Assembly (NCBI GenBank): GCA_022819505.1
Contig: JAJEHD010000019.1
Coordinates: forward strand, 434,001-498,000
Source: Acidimicrobiia bacterium
Lineage (GTDB): Bacteria > Actinomycetota > Acidimicrobiia > Acidimicrobiales > Aldehydirespiratoraceae
Reading direction: 5' to 3'
DNA length: 64,000 nucleotides
Shown: positions 52,182 through 60,850 of the stretch, piece by piece
How positions within the stretch are numbered: the stretch's first letter is position 1
Layout of the letters: the number at the start of each line of letters is the position of its first letter
Made by a program: the position numbers and the translations under genes
The notes under the pieces: generated by a model
The model's input: only the letters and a program-made list of their open reading frames with translations
Told to the model about the DNA's origin: nothing
Databases searched by the model: none

Positions 52182-53081
52182 TCAGAACTCGAAGCCGGCC
52201 ACGCCGAAATAGCCGCTGGCCGCGGTCTTGTCGCTGCGGTACCGGTCCCACACCGGCACCCCGGCCGGTGGCTGCGGGTCGTCGCCCAGCACCGTGACCC
52301 GGTGCAGGATGCGGGTGCCGTCGTCGGTGCCGATGTCGTCCACGATGGAGTGCAGCGTCACCCGCTCGTCCCACAGGGCCACATCGCCGGGCGACCAGCG
52401 CCAGCGGCAGCTGAACTTGACCTGTTCCTGCCAGCGGTACAGGAAGCCCAGCAGGGCCTGGCTCTCGGGCCGCGACAGCTGCGGGATGCGCCGCCCGTGC
52501 TGCTTGTTGACGTACAGGCTGCGCCGGCCGGTGCCGGGGTGGACCCGCACCACCGGGTGCTCGGCCCGCAGCGAGCCCTGCTTGCCGTCGTCGTGGATGC
52601 AGGTCAGCCCGGCCAGGAAGGCCTGAAGCGGCTCCGACAGAGAGTCGTGGACGTCGTAGCAGTTGGCCCACATGGTGTCGCCGCCCGCGGGCGGGCACTG
52701 CACCATGTGCAGCAGCGCGGCGATGGGCGGATGCTCGCTGTAGGTGACGTCGGTGTGCCAGATGTCGGCCTTGGGGGTGGCCGACGTGTCGAGCACGCAC
52801 ACCTCGGGTGTGTTCTCGTCGACCTTGTCGATGTAGGGGTGCACTTCCAGCTCGCCGAACAGGGCCCCTATGTCTCGCAACTGCTTCACGCTGGGGTTCA
52901 GGCCCGGCAGGAACAGCACGAGATGGGTGTCGAGGGCCTCGCGCAGCGCGGCCGCGGCGTGGGTGTCAAGACCGTCGGGATCGAGGCCCCTCACCTCGGC
53001 CCCGAGCGCTCCCGCGATGGGATTGATGTCGAGATCGACAGCGGAATGAAGACCGGCCGACCGGGCTGGGGCGAGGGTCAT
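52182..53081 (-). CDS. TauD/TfdA-family 2-oxoglutarate dioxygenase
   Basis: 299 residues from ATG 53081. The frame continues upstream to 53141 without a better start. The His-x-Asp of the iron site is in DIWHTDVTYSEHPP (about 109-111) and the distal His and Arg in TRILHRVTVLGD near 256-262. LDINPIAGALGAEVRGLD is the standard N-terminus. The family oxidises taurine, sulfonates, phenoxyacetates and similar small acids; substrate unknown here. Divergent from the methyltransferase gene at 53256. Confidence 0.87.
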   Translation of the reverse strand: MTLAPARSAGLHSAVDLDINPIAGALGAEVRGLDPDGLDTHAAAALREALDTHLVLFLPGLNPSVKQLRDIGALFGELEVHPYIDKVDENTPEVCVLDTSATPKADIWHTDVTYSEHPPIAALLHMVQCPPAGGDTMWANCYDVHDSLSEPLQAFLAGLTCIHDDGKQGSLRAEHPVVRVHPGTGRRSLYVNKQHGRRIPQLSRPESQALLGFLYRWQEQVKFSCRWRWSPGDVALWDERVTLHSIVDDIGTDDGTRILHRVTVLGDDPQPPAGVPVWDRYRSDKTAASGYFGVAGFEF

Positions 53082-53255
53082 GACGGTCAGGGTACCGTCC
53101 GTGCTGCGCCCGAGCCGACCGGAGGACTCGCGAGCGAGCACGGGTCCCGAGGCCGAGCCGTCCGGTCGGGTTGGGACGGGGCGCTACCGTGGCAGGCGGC
53201 GGCCGACACCGGACCGCGGCGACGGGAGGACCTGAGACATGGCGGACCGGAGGCC

Positions 53256-54245
53256 ATGACCGCAACCATCGACGAATTGCTTGAGGCCAAGGGTCACGTC
53301 GTGGCCGACGGGGCCATGGGCACCCAGCTCTTCGCGGTCGGCCTGAGCGCCGGCGATCCGCCCGAGGCTTGGAACGTGCATCACGCGGCTGAGGTCCGGG
53401 CGATCCACCGGGCCTACCTCCAGGCCGGAGCCGACCTGGTGATCACCAACAGCTTCGGGGGGACGGGCTTCCGCCTGGCCCTGCACGACCTCCAGGACAG
53501 GGTGGCCGGGTTGAACGAGGCTGCGGCCCGCAACGCCCGCATCGAGGCCGACGCCGAGTCCGAGCGGACGGGCCGGACCGTGCTGGTGGCCGGCTCGATG
53601 GGGCCGAGCGGCGAGCTGCTCGAGCCGATGGGCAACATGTCGGTGGCCGCGTGCGAGGCCGCCTTCGCGGAGCAGGCCTCCGGCCTTGCTGCCGGCGGAG
53701 CTGACGTGCTGTGGATCGAGACCATGAGCGACCTCGACGAGGTGGAGGCCGCGGTGCGGGGGGCCCGCTCGGTGTGCGATCTGCCGGTGACCGCGACCAT
53801 GAGCTTCGACACGGCCGGGCGCACAATGATGGGCGTGACCGGCACAGAGCTGGCCGAACGGCTGGGTGGGCTGGACCTGGCCGCGATGGGCGCCAACTGC
53901 GGCAACAACGTCGCCGACACCGAGGCCGCGGTGGCCGCGATCGCGGCTGCGGCGCCGGGCACGCCGGTGATCTCCAAGCCCAACGCGGGCGTGCCGGTGT
54001 GGAGCGGTGACAACCTGGTCTACGACGGCACCCCCGAGGTGCTGGCCGCCCACGCCCACCGGGCGCGGACCGCGGGCGTGACCGTCATCGGCAGCTGCTG
54101 CGGCAGCACCCCGGCCCACACCGCCAGGATCGCGGCCGTGCTGCGGGGTGACGAGCCCCCGCCCGACATCGAGGCGACCCCACCGGCGACCCCGCCCACC
54201 GAGGACCGCCTGGCCCGCCGCCGCACCCGCCGCCGCAACCGATGA
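53256..54245 (+). CDS. Homocysteine S-methyltransferase-family protein (betaine-homocysteine type)
   Basis: 329 residues from ATG 53256, with GGAGG 3 bases upstream and a second GGGAGGA further up. Zinc cysteines are all visible: one in GANCGNNVAD and the pair in GSCCGSTPAH, with the N-terminal VVADGAMGTQL barrel start. The enzyme would methylate homocysteine from betaine, S-methylmethionine or a related donor, in keeping with the betaine importer at 40-45 kb. The last 30 residues are a proline- and arginine-rich tail outside the fold. Confidence 0.87.
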   Translation: MTATIDELLEAKGHVVADGAMGTQLFAVGLSAGDPPEAWNVHHAAEVRAIHRAYLQAGADLVITNSFGGTGFRLALHDLQDRVAGLNEAAARNARIEADAESERTGRTVLVAGSMGPSGELLEPMGNMSVAACEAAFAEQASGLAAGGADVLWIETMSDLDEVEAAVRGARSVCDLPVTATMSFDTAGRTMMGVTGTELAERLGGLDLAAMGANCGNNVADTEAAVAAIAAAAPGTPVISKPNAGVPVWSGDNLVYDGTPEVLAAHAHRARTAGVTVIGSCCGSTPAHTARIAAVLRGDEPPPDIEATPPATPPTEDRLARRRTRRRNR

Positions 54246-54399
54246 CAGCGCGGCCGCTTACGGGTTGGCGATGATGCCTGGCGGTGCTTCCGGCGGCCTT
54301 CAGCGGCTGCGGATAAGAGCGCAGTTCAAGGCGGCTCCGACTGATCGCTCACGCAATTGCCGTGTTGGCCGGGTGAAGCACTGCGAGTAGCTTGACCGT

Positions 54400-54622
54400 G
54401 TGGACCCCGTGATCCTCGGGAGCGCTCGACGACACGGGATCACGGACCGAGCCATACTCCACGCCTACCGAGACCCTATGCGAAGATTCGATCTTGGAGA
54501 TCTCGACATGCTCGTCGGCCCCGACGAGACCGGGGCGCTTCCTGGAGATCGCCGTGGCGAGCGCCGAAGGCCTTGATTTCGTTGTTCACGCCATGCCAGC
54601 CCGCCGCAAGTTCCTAACGTGA
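54400..54622 (+). pseudogene. Toxin-like small protein, frameshifted
   Basis: GTG 54400 reads VDPVILGSARRHGITDRAIL and continues to MLVGPDETG, then leaves the conserved pattern. One base removed from the GGGG run at 54532-54535 restores RFLEIAVASAEGLDFVVHAM and PARRKFLT, ending at 54622. The joined 73-residue protein matches a common actinobacterial small-protein family found next to antitoxin-like genes. Its stop overlaps the next GTG (GTGA), the usual toxin-antitoxin coupling. Either an inactivated toxin or a base-calling error. The family has no proven activity that I can name. Confidence 0.6.
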
Positions 54623-55206
54623 CGAGCATGTTCCGGTCAATCCAGCAGATTCTCGACGAAGCCGACGTACTGGCTGACCGATGCGAGGCCTACGAGCCCT
54701 CGCCGGATGACGAACGACCGGTGGCAGAGTACCTGCTCAAGCGCGCGGCGTCCCAGAAGGCTCGCTGCGAACACCAGATCGCCCAAGCTGTCACTGCCGC
54801 ACGGGCTGACGGTTCATCCTGGCGTGACATCCGCAGGATTCTTGGCGAATCGGAAGAATCGTCAGGTCAGCAGGATCAAGCGGCTTACGAGGACACAGCC
54901 TCCGACGCCCGCTCTGGTGCATCTGTGCAAGTGTGGGTGCTCCTCATCGAGCGCTCACTGGATACAGGAGCAGACTTGTCACTGTATTGGCAAGAACTCG
55001 ATGCACGCCAGGCGGCGCGGAGACACATGGAGTCGGACTGGCCAGCGGAGGCTGGTCCGATGCCTAACGACGTGTATGCCGCGATCGAACAATTCAATTC
55101 TCATCGTGACGGATATGAGCACGTATGGCTTGAGGCATCTCCTATCAGGGCCACGGCTTATGAGGAACCGGGAAACCCGCGAATACGAGGAACCTCAGAA
55201 GTGTGA
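54619..55206 (+). CDS. Antitoxin-like N-terminus with unrecognised C-terminal extension
   Basis: 195 residues. The first 75 (MFRSIQQILDEADVLADRCE, then QAVTAARADGSSWRDIRRIL) match the small helical partner encoded after the toxin-like family, including a helix-turn-helix-like end. The remaining 120 residues are acidic, unrecognised and have a lower-GC coding sequence. This may be a fusion caused by a deletion, or the antitoxin part may be a decayed remnant joined to another gene. It overlaps the next reading frame by 47 bp. Confidence 0.5.
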   Translation: MTSMFRSIQQILDEADVLADRCEAYEPSPDDERPVAEYLLKRAASQKARCEHQIAQAVTAARADGSSWRDIRRILGESEESSGQQDQAAYEDTASDARSGASVQVWVLLIERSLDTGADLSLYWQELDARQAARRHMESDWPAEAGPMPNDVYAAIEQFNSHRDGYEHVWLEASPIRATAYEEPGNPRIRGTSEV

Positions 55207-55731
55207 CAAGATCTGGCGTAGTGACTTTGTGCGAGATGACCTTGCATCGTCATCCGAGTGGAGCGAGATCCAGGATATAGCTACAGCGTTAGTCGATCAC
55301 ATGAATGGACCGGAGGTCTACGAAGAGCTCCTTAAGGCGAATGTTCCAGGATCCAAGAGTCAAGAGATTCAAGACATCATCAAGAAGAAGACAGCAGACC
55401 TAGGGTTCAGAGACGAGTCAAGAGGACTGTTCGCTGGCTACCGCACGAGAGGGCTCACGCCCGACTACTACCGAGAGGTCGGATGTACGGGCGTGATCCT
55501 CGAGGTTGAACGAGGCAAGACGATCAACAACAACATGGACTTCTTGGACTTCTGGAAGTGTCACATATGTAGAGTCGCGTCGTTCCTCATACTAATCGTT
55601 CCGGTTGAGTTGCGGCATAACGAGAAGGACCCGCCAACTCGAGCATTTATGCTGCGTCGAACCGGCTCGAGTCGTACTTCATCACACAGAACTACACAAA
55701 CGTGTGGGGCCTAGTTCTTCTGGGCTATTAG
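55160..55731 (+). pseudogene. Putative restriction-like nuclease remnant, frameshifted
   Basis: From ATG 55160 the frame gives an ordered protein containing GVILEVERGKTINNNMDFLD and FWKCHICRVASFLILIVP. The acidic ExE strand followed by a hydrophobic strand suggests a PD-(D/E)XK-type core. At the TTT at 55646-55648 the frame must move by one missing base to reach AASNRLESYFITQNYTNVWG and the stop at 55731; uncorrected it stops at 55714. AT-richer than flanks. Assignment to nucleases is tentative. No methylase partner is present, which fits decay. Confidence 0.45.
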
Positions 55732-56008
55732 TAGTTGAGCCCACCAGCCGGTCGGATCATGACGGCATCATGGTCTCCCCGATGAGCATCCGGCAGACGT
55801 TGTCACGAATTGCACGGAGCACACCTTGGGCATGGCAACCGGCTACCACTCGGGCGCAGTGACAGCGGCTAAGCGAACAGCAGAGTGGACTAGATCGGAG
55901 TCGATGGGATGGCGGCGGTAGGCCTTGACTAGCGCTGCGTCGGCGGTGGCATCGGGATCCGGGGCCGGATCCTCTGGATCTGTTCTGCTGGCCCCGTTGG
56001 TCATCGTC
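55732..56008. other. Non-coding gap after the decayed patch
   Basis: 277 bp between the nuclease-like remnant and the purH stop. I see no open frame with coding character, no convincing hairpin with a T-run and no tRNA-like cloverleaf. A GGATCC-bearing GC-rich segment near 55960 is the only notable composition. Confidence 0.6.
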
Positions 56009-57544
56009 TCAGTGGCGGAACTGGCGTTCTCCGGTTAGGAGCATGGCCAGGTTGCGCTCGTTGGCGGCCGCTATGACGGCGGCGTCGTTGACTGAGCCGC
56101 CCGGCTGGACCACCACCGCCACACCGGCGTCGGCGGCGGCACCGACGCCGTCGGGGAACGGGTAGAAGCCGTCGCTGGCGCAGGCCCCGCCTGCGGCCCG
56201 GCCTGCAGCTTTGGCCGCGGCCAGCTCGCCGGCCTCCACCCGGTTCTGCTGGCCGGCTCCTATCCCCCAGGCGGTGCGGTCGCGGGCCAGCACCACCGCG
56301 TTGGAGCTGGTGTGAGCGCACACTCGCCAGGCGAAGACCGCGTCGGCCCACTCGGGTCCGCTCGGCTCCCGGGCGGTGACCAACTGCCAGGCGGAGGGGT
56401 CGACCTCCAGCGCTCGGGGTGTCTGCACCAGGAAGTCGCCGTCTGCTCCCAGGCTGCGCAGTTCCCATCCGAACCCGTCGGAGCGACCCTGGGACGCTTG
56501 CAGCAGGCGGGTATTGGCTCGGCGGGCGGCCAGGCGCTCGATCACGCCGTCGGCGTAGCCGGGGGCGATCACTACGTCGGCCTGGGCCGCGGCGACCATG
56601 GCGTCGGCGGTGGCCTCGTCGATAATCGAGTTGACCGCGACCACTCCCCCGAAGGCGCTGCGGGGGTCGCAGTCGAATGCCCGGGAGTACGCCGTGGCCG
56701 GATCACCGGCGACCGCGGCTCCGCACGGGTTGGCGTGCTTGATGATCACCGCGGCCGGTCCGTCGCCCAGGTCGCAAGCCAGGCGCCAGGCCGCCTCGGC
56801 GTCCATCAGGTTCAGGTAACTCAGCGCGGGACCGCCGTGCTGGACGACGCCGTCGAAGAACCCCGAAGCACCCCGCGGGCGGTAGCGGGCGCCCCGCTGG
56901 TGGGGATTCTCGCCGTAGCGCAGCACCTCGGCCCTCTCCAGCTCCAGCCTTAGCGTCGCCGGAAGGCCCGGCTCGCCCGGGTCCGTGCCGGAGTCGAGCC
57001 AGTCGACGATGGCTGCGTCTTGAGTCTCGGTGTGGACGAAGGCCTTGCGGGCCAGACGGCGGCGGGTGGACACCGACAGGCTCCCGTCTGAGCGGAGTTC
57101 GACCAGGACCGGCTCGTAGTCGGCCGGGTCGACGACCACGCCGACGTGGGCGTGGTTCTTGGCTGCGGCCCGCACCATCGTCGGGCCACCGATGTCGATC
57201 GTCTCGATGCCGGGCGACGCCTCGAACGGGTAGAGGTTCACCACCACCAGGTCGATCGGGTCGATGCCCTGAGCCTCCAGGTCGGCCCGGTGGGTGGGGT
57301 CCTCGCGGTCGGCAAGGATCCCGCCGTGGATACGGGGATGGAGGGTCACCACCCGGTGCCCCAGCATCGTCGGCGAGCCCGTGTAGTCGGTGGTGTCGGT
57401 GACGGGCAGGCCGGCGGCCTCGATCACCCGGGCCGTGCCGCCGCTGGCGATCAGGTCCCATCCCAGCTCGACGAGACCCGCGGCCAACTCGACCACGCCC
57501 GTCTTGTCGTAGACGGAGATCAGCGCCCGCGGCGGTGCATCCAT
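56009..57544 (-). CDS. purH: Bifunctional AICAR formyltransferase/IMP cyclohydrolase
   Basis: Last two steps of IMP synthesis. 511 residues from ATG 57544. The IMP cyclohydrolase domain occupies about 1-195 (ALISVYDKTGVVELA, LIASGGTARVIEAAG, HPRIHGGILADR). The AICAR transformylase follows, with the catalytic Lys-His in IIKHANPCGAAV and DPRSAFGGVVAVN. The C-terminus ends TGERQFRH as in the family. Immediately downstream of sucD on the same strand (12 bp), possibly co-transcribed. Confidence 0.95.
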   Translation of the reverse strand: MDAPPRALISVYDKTGVVELAAGLVELGWDLIASGGTARVIEAAGLPVTDTTDYTGSPTMLGHRVVTLHPRIHGGILADREDPTHRADLEAQGIDPIDLVVVNLYPFEASPGIETIDIGGPTMVRAAAKNHAHVGVVVDPADYEPVLVELRSDGSLSVSTRRRLARKAFVHTETQDAAIVDWLDSGTDPGEPGLPATLRLELERAEVLRYGENPHQRGARYRPRGASGFFDGVVQHGGPALSYLNLMDAEAAWRLACDLGDGPAAVIIKHANPCGAAVAGDPATAYSRAFDCDPRSAFGGVVAVNSIIDEATADAMVAAAQADVVIAPGYADGVIERLAARRANTRLLQASQGRSDGFGWELRSLGADGDFLVQTPRALEVDPSAWQLVTAREPSGPEWADAVFAWRVCAHTSSNAVVLARDRTAWGIGAGQQNRVEAGELAAAKAAGRAAGGACASDGFYPFPDGVGAAADAGVAVVVQPGGSVNDAAVIAAANERNLAMLLTGERQFRH

Positions 57545-57556
57545 CTCGGCCAGTGT

Positions 57557-58441
57557 CTACAGGGAGGCGACGATCTCCACCATCAGGTCGCCGGCCTCGG
57601 TGGGGTTCTGGCCCACCCGGGCCCCGGCGGCGGCCAGAGCCTCCATCTTGGCCGCGGCGGTGCCCTTGCCGCCCGACACGATGGCACCGGCGTGGCCCAT
57701 CTTCTTTCCCGGCGGGGCGGTGACCCCGGCGATGTAGGCGGCCACCGGCTTGGTCATGTGCTCGGCGATGAACTCGGCCGCCTCCTCCTCGGCCGATCCC
57801 CCGATCTCGCCGATCATCATCACGGCCCGTGTCTCCGGATCGGCCTCGAAGGCGGCCAGGCAGTCGATGAAGCTGGTGCCCGGCACCGGGTCGCCACCGA
57901 TGCCCACGCAGGTGGTGACCCCGATGTCCTGCTGCTGGAGCTCGTACAGGGCCTGGTAGGTGAGCGTGCCCGAACGGCTGACGATCCCCACCGGGCCTCC
58001 CGGCTTGGCGATGTGCCCCGCGGTGATGCCGATGTTGCACTGGCCCGGGGTGATGATGCCCGGGCAGTTCGGGCCCAGCAGCCGCACGCCGGGATGGTCG
58101 CGCCGCAGCTTGTTGAACAGGAACGCCTCGTCGTGGGCGGGCACCCCCTCGGTGATGACGACCACCAGCTCCATCTGGGCCTCGGCGGCCTCCAGCACCG
58201 CGCCCCGCACCCCCGGCGCCGGAATGAACACGCAGCTGGCATTGGCGCCGGTAGCGGCCGCGGCCTCCGCGACGGTGGCGAAGATGGGGATGCCGTCCAC
58301 GTCGGTGCCGGCCTTGCGGGGATTGGTGCCCGCCACCACCTGGGTGCCGTAGTCCCGGTTGAGCAGGCCGTAGTAGCGGCCCTGGGAGCCGGTGAGCCCC
58401 TGGTACACCACCCGGGTGCTCTCGTCCACGAAGATGCTCAT
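57557..58441 (-). CDS. sucD: Succinyl-CoA synthetase alpha subunit
   Basis: 294 residues. CoA-binding Rossmann domain with VYQGLTGSQGRYYG, LLGPNCPGIITPGQ, SRSGTLTYQA and the phosphohistidine in KKMGHAGAIVSGGKGTA. Its ATG overlaps the sucC stop (ATGA). TCA-cycle substrate-level phosphorylation in the cytoplasm. Confidence 0.95.
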   Translation of the reverse strand: MSIFVDESTRVVYQGLTGSQGRYYGLLNRDYGTQVVAGTNPRKAGTDVDGIPIFATVAEAAAATGANASCVFIPAPGVRGAVLEAAEAQMELVVVITEGVPAHDEAFLFNKLRRDHPGVRLLGPNCPGIITPGQCNIGITAGHIAKPGGPVGIVSRSGTLTYQALYELQQQDIGVTTCVGIGGDPVPGTSFIDCLAAFEADPETRAVMMIGEIGGSAEEEAAEFIAEHMTKPVAAYIAGVTAPPGKKMGHAGAIVSGGKGTAAAKMEALAAAGARVGQNPTEAGDLMVEIVASL

Positions 58442-59601
58442 GGCTGCACCCCGCCCGCGCCGGCTCCGGCCAGCTCGACTGCCCGGCGGGCGGCGTCGAG
58501 CATGGTGGGCTCCATCGTCAGGGTGTCGTTCAGGTGGGGCTCCAGCAGCTCGCGGCCCTCGGCCGCGTTGGTGCCGTCGAGGCGGATCACGATGGGAGAG
58601 TCGATGTCCACCCGCCCGGTCGCCTCGATGATGCCGTTGGCGATCTCCTCGCCCCGGGTGATGCCGCCGAAGATGTTGATCAGGATCGACCGCACCGCCG
58701 GATCGTTGTTGATCACCTCCAGCGCGTTCGACATGACCTCGGCGTTGGCTCCGCCGCCGATGTCGAGGAAGTTGGCCGGCCGGCCCCCCACCTGGTTGAC
58801 CACGTCCACCGTGCTCATGGCCAGACCCGCGCCGTTGGCGATCACCCCCACCGACCCGTCCAGGCCCACATACTGCAACCCCTTGGCGTGGGCGGCCTGC
58901 TCCCGCTCGTCGCGGGTCTGGGTGGCGTCGTAGGCGGCGTAGTCGTCGTGGCGGAAGGTGCTGTTGGCGTCCAGAGTGATCTTGGAGTCGAGCAGGACGA
59001 CCTCGCCGGCGGAGGTGACGATCAGCGGGTTGACCTCCACCAGGTCGGCGTCGGCGTCCACGTAGGCCCGGTACAGGGTCTCGAGGACACCGGCCACTGC
59101 GTCCGCGACGGCTTCAGGGATACGGGCGGCCCGAACCCAGTGGTGGCATGCCTGCTGCGACAGCCCGTCCACCGGATCGATGTGGATGCGGGCGATGGCC
59201 TCAGGATCCCGGGCGGCCACCGTCTCGATCTCCACGCCCCCCTCGACCGACAGCATCCCCAAGTGCTTGCGGGCCGATCGGTCCAGCGTGAAGCTGGCGT
59301 AGTACTCCTCGGCTATGTCCGACGCCTCCTCGATCCACAGGCGCCGAACGATGTGGCCCGAGATGTCGAGGCCCAGGATGTCGGAGGCGTGGCCGCGCAC
59401 CGCGTCGAGGTCGGCGGCCAGCTTCACGCCCCCGGCCTTGCCCCGACCGCCGGTGTGGACCTGGGCCTTGACCACCACCGGCAACCCGAGCCTGCTGGCC
59501 GCCGCGACGGCCTCCTCGGGCGACAACGCCACCTCACCCGAGGGCACAGGGAGCCCGTAACGGGCGAACAACTCCTTGCCCTGGTGTTCGAACAAATCCA
59601 C
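58438..59601 (-). CDS. sucC: Succinyl-CoA synthetase beta subunit
   Basis: 387 residues. The ATP-grasp domain starts MDLFEHQGKELFARYGLPVP and contains VVVKAQVHTGGRGKAGGVKLA. The C-terminal CoA-ligase domain shows FLDIGGGANAEVMSNALEVI and NIFGGITRGEEIANGI. Transcribed first, coupled to sucD by a 4-bp overlap. Only 21 bp separate its start from the divergent membrane protein gene, so promoters must overlap coding sequence. Confidence 0.95.
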   Translation of the reverse strand: MDLFEHQGKELFARYGLPVPSGEVALSPEEAVAAASRLGLPVVVKAQVHTGGRGKAGGVKLAADLDAVRGHASDILGLDISGHIVRRLWIEEASDIAEEYYASFTLDRSARKHLGMLSVEGGVEIETVAARDPEAIARIHIDPVDGLSQQACHHWVRAARIPEAVADAVAGVLETLYRAYVDADADLVEVNPLIVTSAGEVVLLDSKITLDANSTFRHDDYAAYDATQTRDEREQAAHAKGLQYVGLDGSVGVIANGAGLAMSTVDVVNQVGGRPANFLDIGGGANAEVMSNALEVINNDPAVRSILINIFGGITRGEEIANGIIEATGRVDIDSPIVIRLDGTNAAEGRELLEPHLNDTLTMEPTMLDAARRAVELAGAGAGGVQP

Positions 59602-59622
59602 GGGAGGCGATACTAGGCCGCG

Positions 59623-60090
59623 ATGCCTGTTTCCAGCGGACCCCGGCCTAGCTTGCGGGCTGCGGTGATGGTCGGCCTGGCCGGCGTGGTGGTGGCGCTG
59701 GGCCTAGTGGGGGCGGTGCTGCTGCTGACCCGCACCGGAACCGATGTCGAGATCCGCCTCGGCGACCGCGACTTCCGGGACATGGAGATCGGACGGATCA
59801 GCGCCGAGATAGACGACCGGGGCCCGATCCTGTTCGGCGACGTGGCCGACGGCAGCCTCGACATCATCCTGCAGCACATCGGGGAAGACTCGGAGACGGG
59901 ATGGTTCGCCTTCGAGGCCCGGCGCACGGGCCAGAGCCGCGACTGCTTCTTCCGGTGGCGGCCCGACAAGGCCGACTTCGCCAACACCTGCGACCCCGAC
60001 GACATCGTCGACGCGGCCGGAACCGGCTTGCGCCAGTTCGAGGTGGCTGTGGTGAACGGCGACGTCCGGGTAGACATCAACCCATCCTGA
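59623..60090 (+). CDS. Single-pass membrane-anchored hypothetical protein
   Basis: 155 residues. A positively charged N-terminus (SGPRPSLRAA) precedes one hydrophobic segment, about 14-36 (MVGLAGVVVALGLVGAVLLL), then an acidic extracytoplasmic domain with two cysteines (SRDCFFRW and NTCDPDD) that may form a disulfide. No family recognised. The AlaX-like gene follows by 21 bp, likely same transcript. Confidence 0.65.
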   Translation: MPVSSGPRPSLRAAVMVGLAGVVVALGLVGAVLLLTRTGTDVEIRLGDRDFRDMEIGRISAEIDDRGPILFGDVADGSLDIILQHIGEDSETGWFAFEARRTGQSRDCFFRWRPDKADFANTCDPDDIVDAAGTGLRQFEVAVVNGDVRVDINPS

Positions 60091-60111
60091 CTAGCCACAC
60101 GGGAGGACCGC

Positions 60112-60840
60112 ATGGCCGACGCGAACCCCACCGACCGCATCTTCCTGCGAGACGCCCAGTGCCGGGCCTTCGACGCCACCGTCGTGGCGGTTGACGACGA
60201 CGGGCGGGTAGCCCTGGACGCCACCGCCTTCTACGCCACCAGCGGGGGCCAGCCCCACGACACCGGCACGCTGCGCTGGGACGGCGGCTCGGCGGCGGTG
60301 ACCGACGTGCGGGGCCACGACGTGGTGTGGCACACCATCGACGGCGACGCCCCCGCCGCCGGCACGGCCGTGCACGGCGAGCTCGACTGGGAGCGCCGCC
60401 ACGCGCTCATGCGCACCCACACCGCGCTGCACATCCTGTGCGGGGTGATCTACAACACCTGGGGCGTGTCGGTGACCGGCGGCAACATGGCGCCGCTGTC
60501 GGCCCGCATGGACTTCGAGTTCGACCCGCTGCCGGAGGGGTTCGCGGCCCAGGTCACCGAACTGGTCAACGCCGAGATAGCCGCCGACCGCCCCATCGAG
60601 ATCTCGTTCCTGCCCCGGGCCGAGGCCCTCGCCGACGACGACTTGATCCGCACCAAGGTCAACCTGATCCCCGAGTCGGTGACCGAGATCCGGGTGGTCG
60701 ACATCGTCGGGCTCGACAAGCAGGCCGACGGGGGCACCCATCTGCGGTCCACCGGCGAGGTGGGCCGCTTCGAGGTGGTCAAGACCGAGTCGAAGGGCAA
60801 GGCCAACAAGCGCCTCCGCATAGCCGTCCACGACACCTAG
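60112..60840 (+). CDS. Alanyl-tRNA editing protein, AlaX-like
   Basis: 242 residues from ATG 60112, with GGGAGGA 5 bases upstream. The fold is that of the AlaRS editing domain: DATAFYATSGGQPHDTGTL near the N-terminus, the zinc His pair in MRTHTALHIL and the second metal site DKQADGGTHLRST. The usual cysteine of CxGTH is replaced by aspartate (ADGGTH), which also occurs in some family members. It would deacylate Ser- or Gly-tRNA-Ala in trans. Convergent with the helicase gene, 10 bp apart. Confidence 0.87.
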   Translation: MADANPTDRIFLRDAQCRAFDATVVAVDDDGRVALDATAFYATSGGQPHDTGTLRWDGGSAAVTDVRGHDVVWHTIDGDAPAAGTAVHGELDWERRHALMRTHTALHILCGVIYNTWGVSVTGGNMAPLSARMDFEFDPLPEGFAAQVTELVNAEIAADRPIEISFLPRAEALADDDLIRTKVNLIPESVTEIRVVDIVGLDKQADGGTHLRSTGEVGRFEVVKTESKGKANKRLRIAVHDT

Positions 60841-60850
60841 AGGGCCAGGC

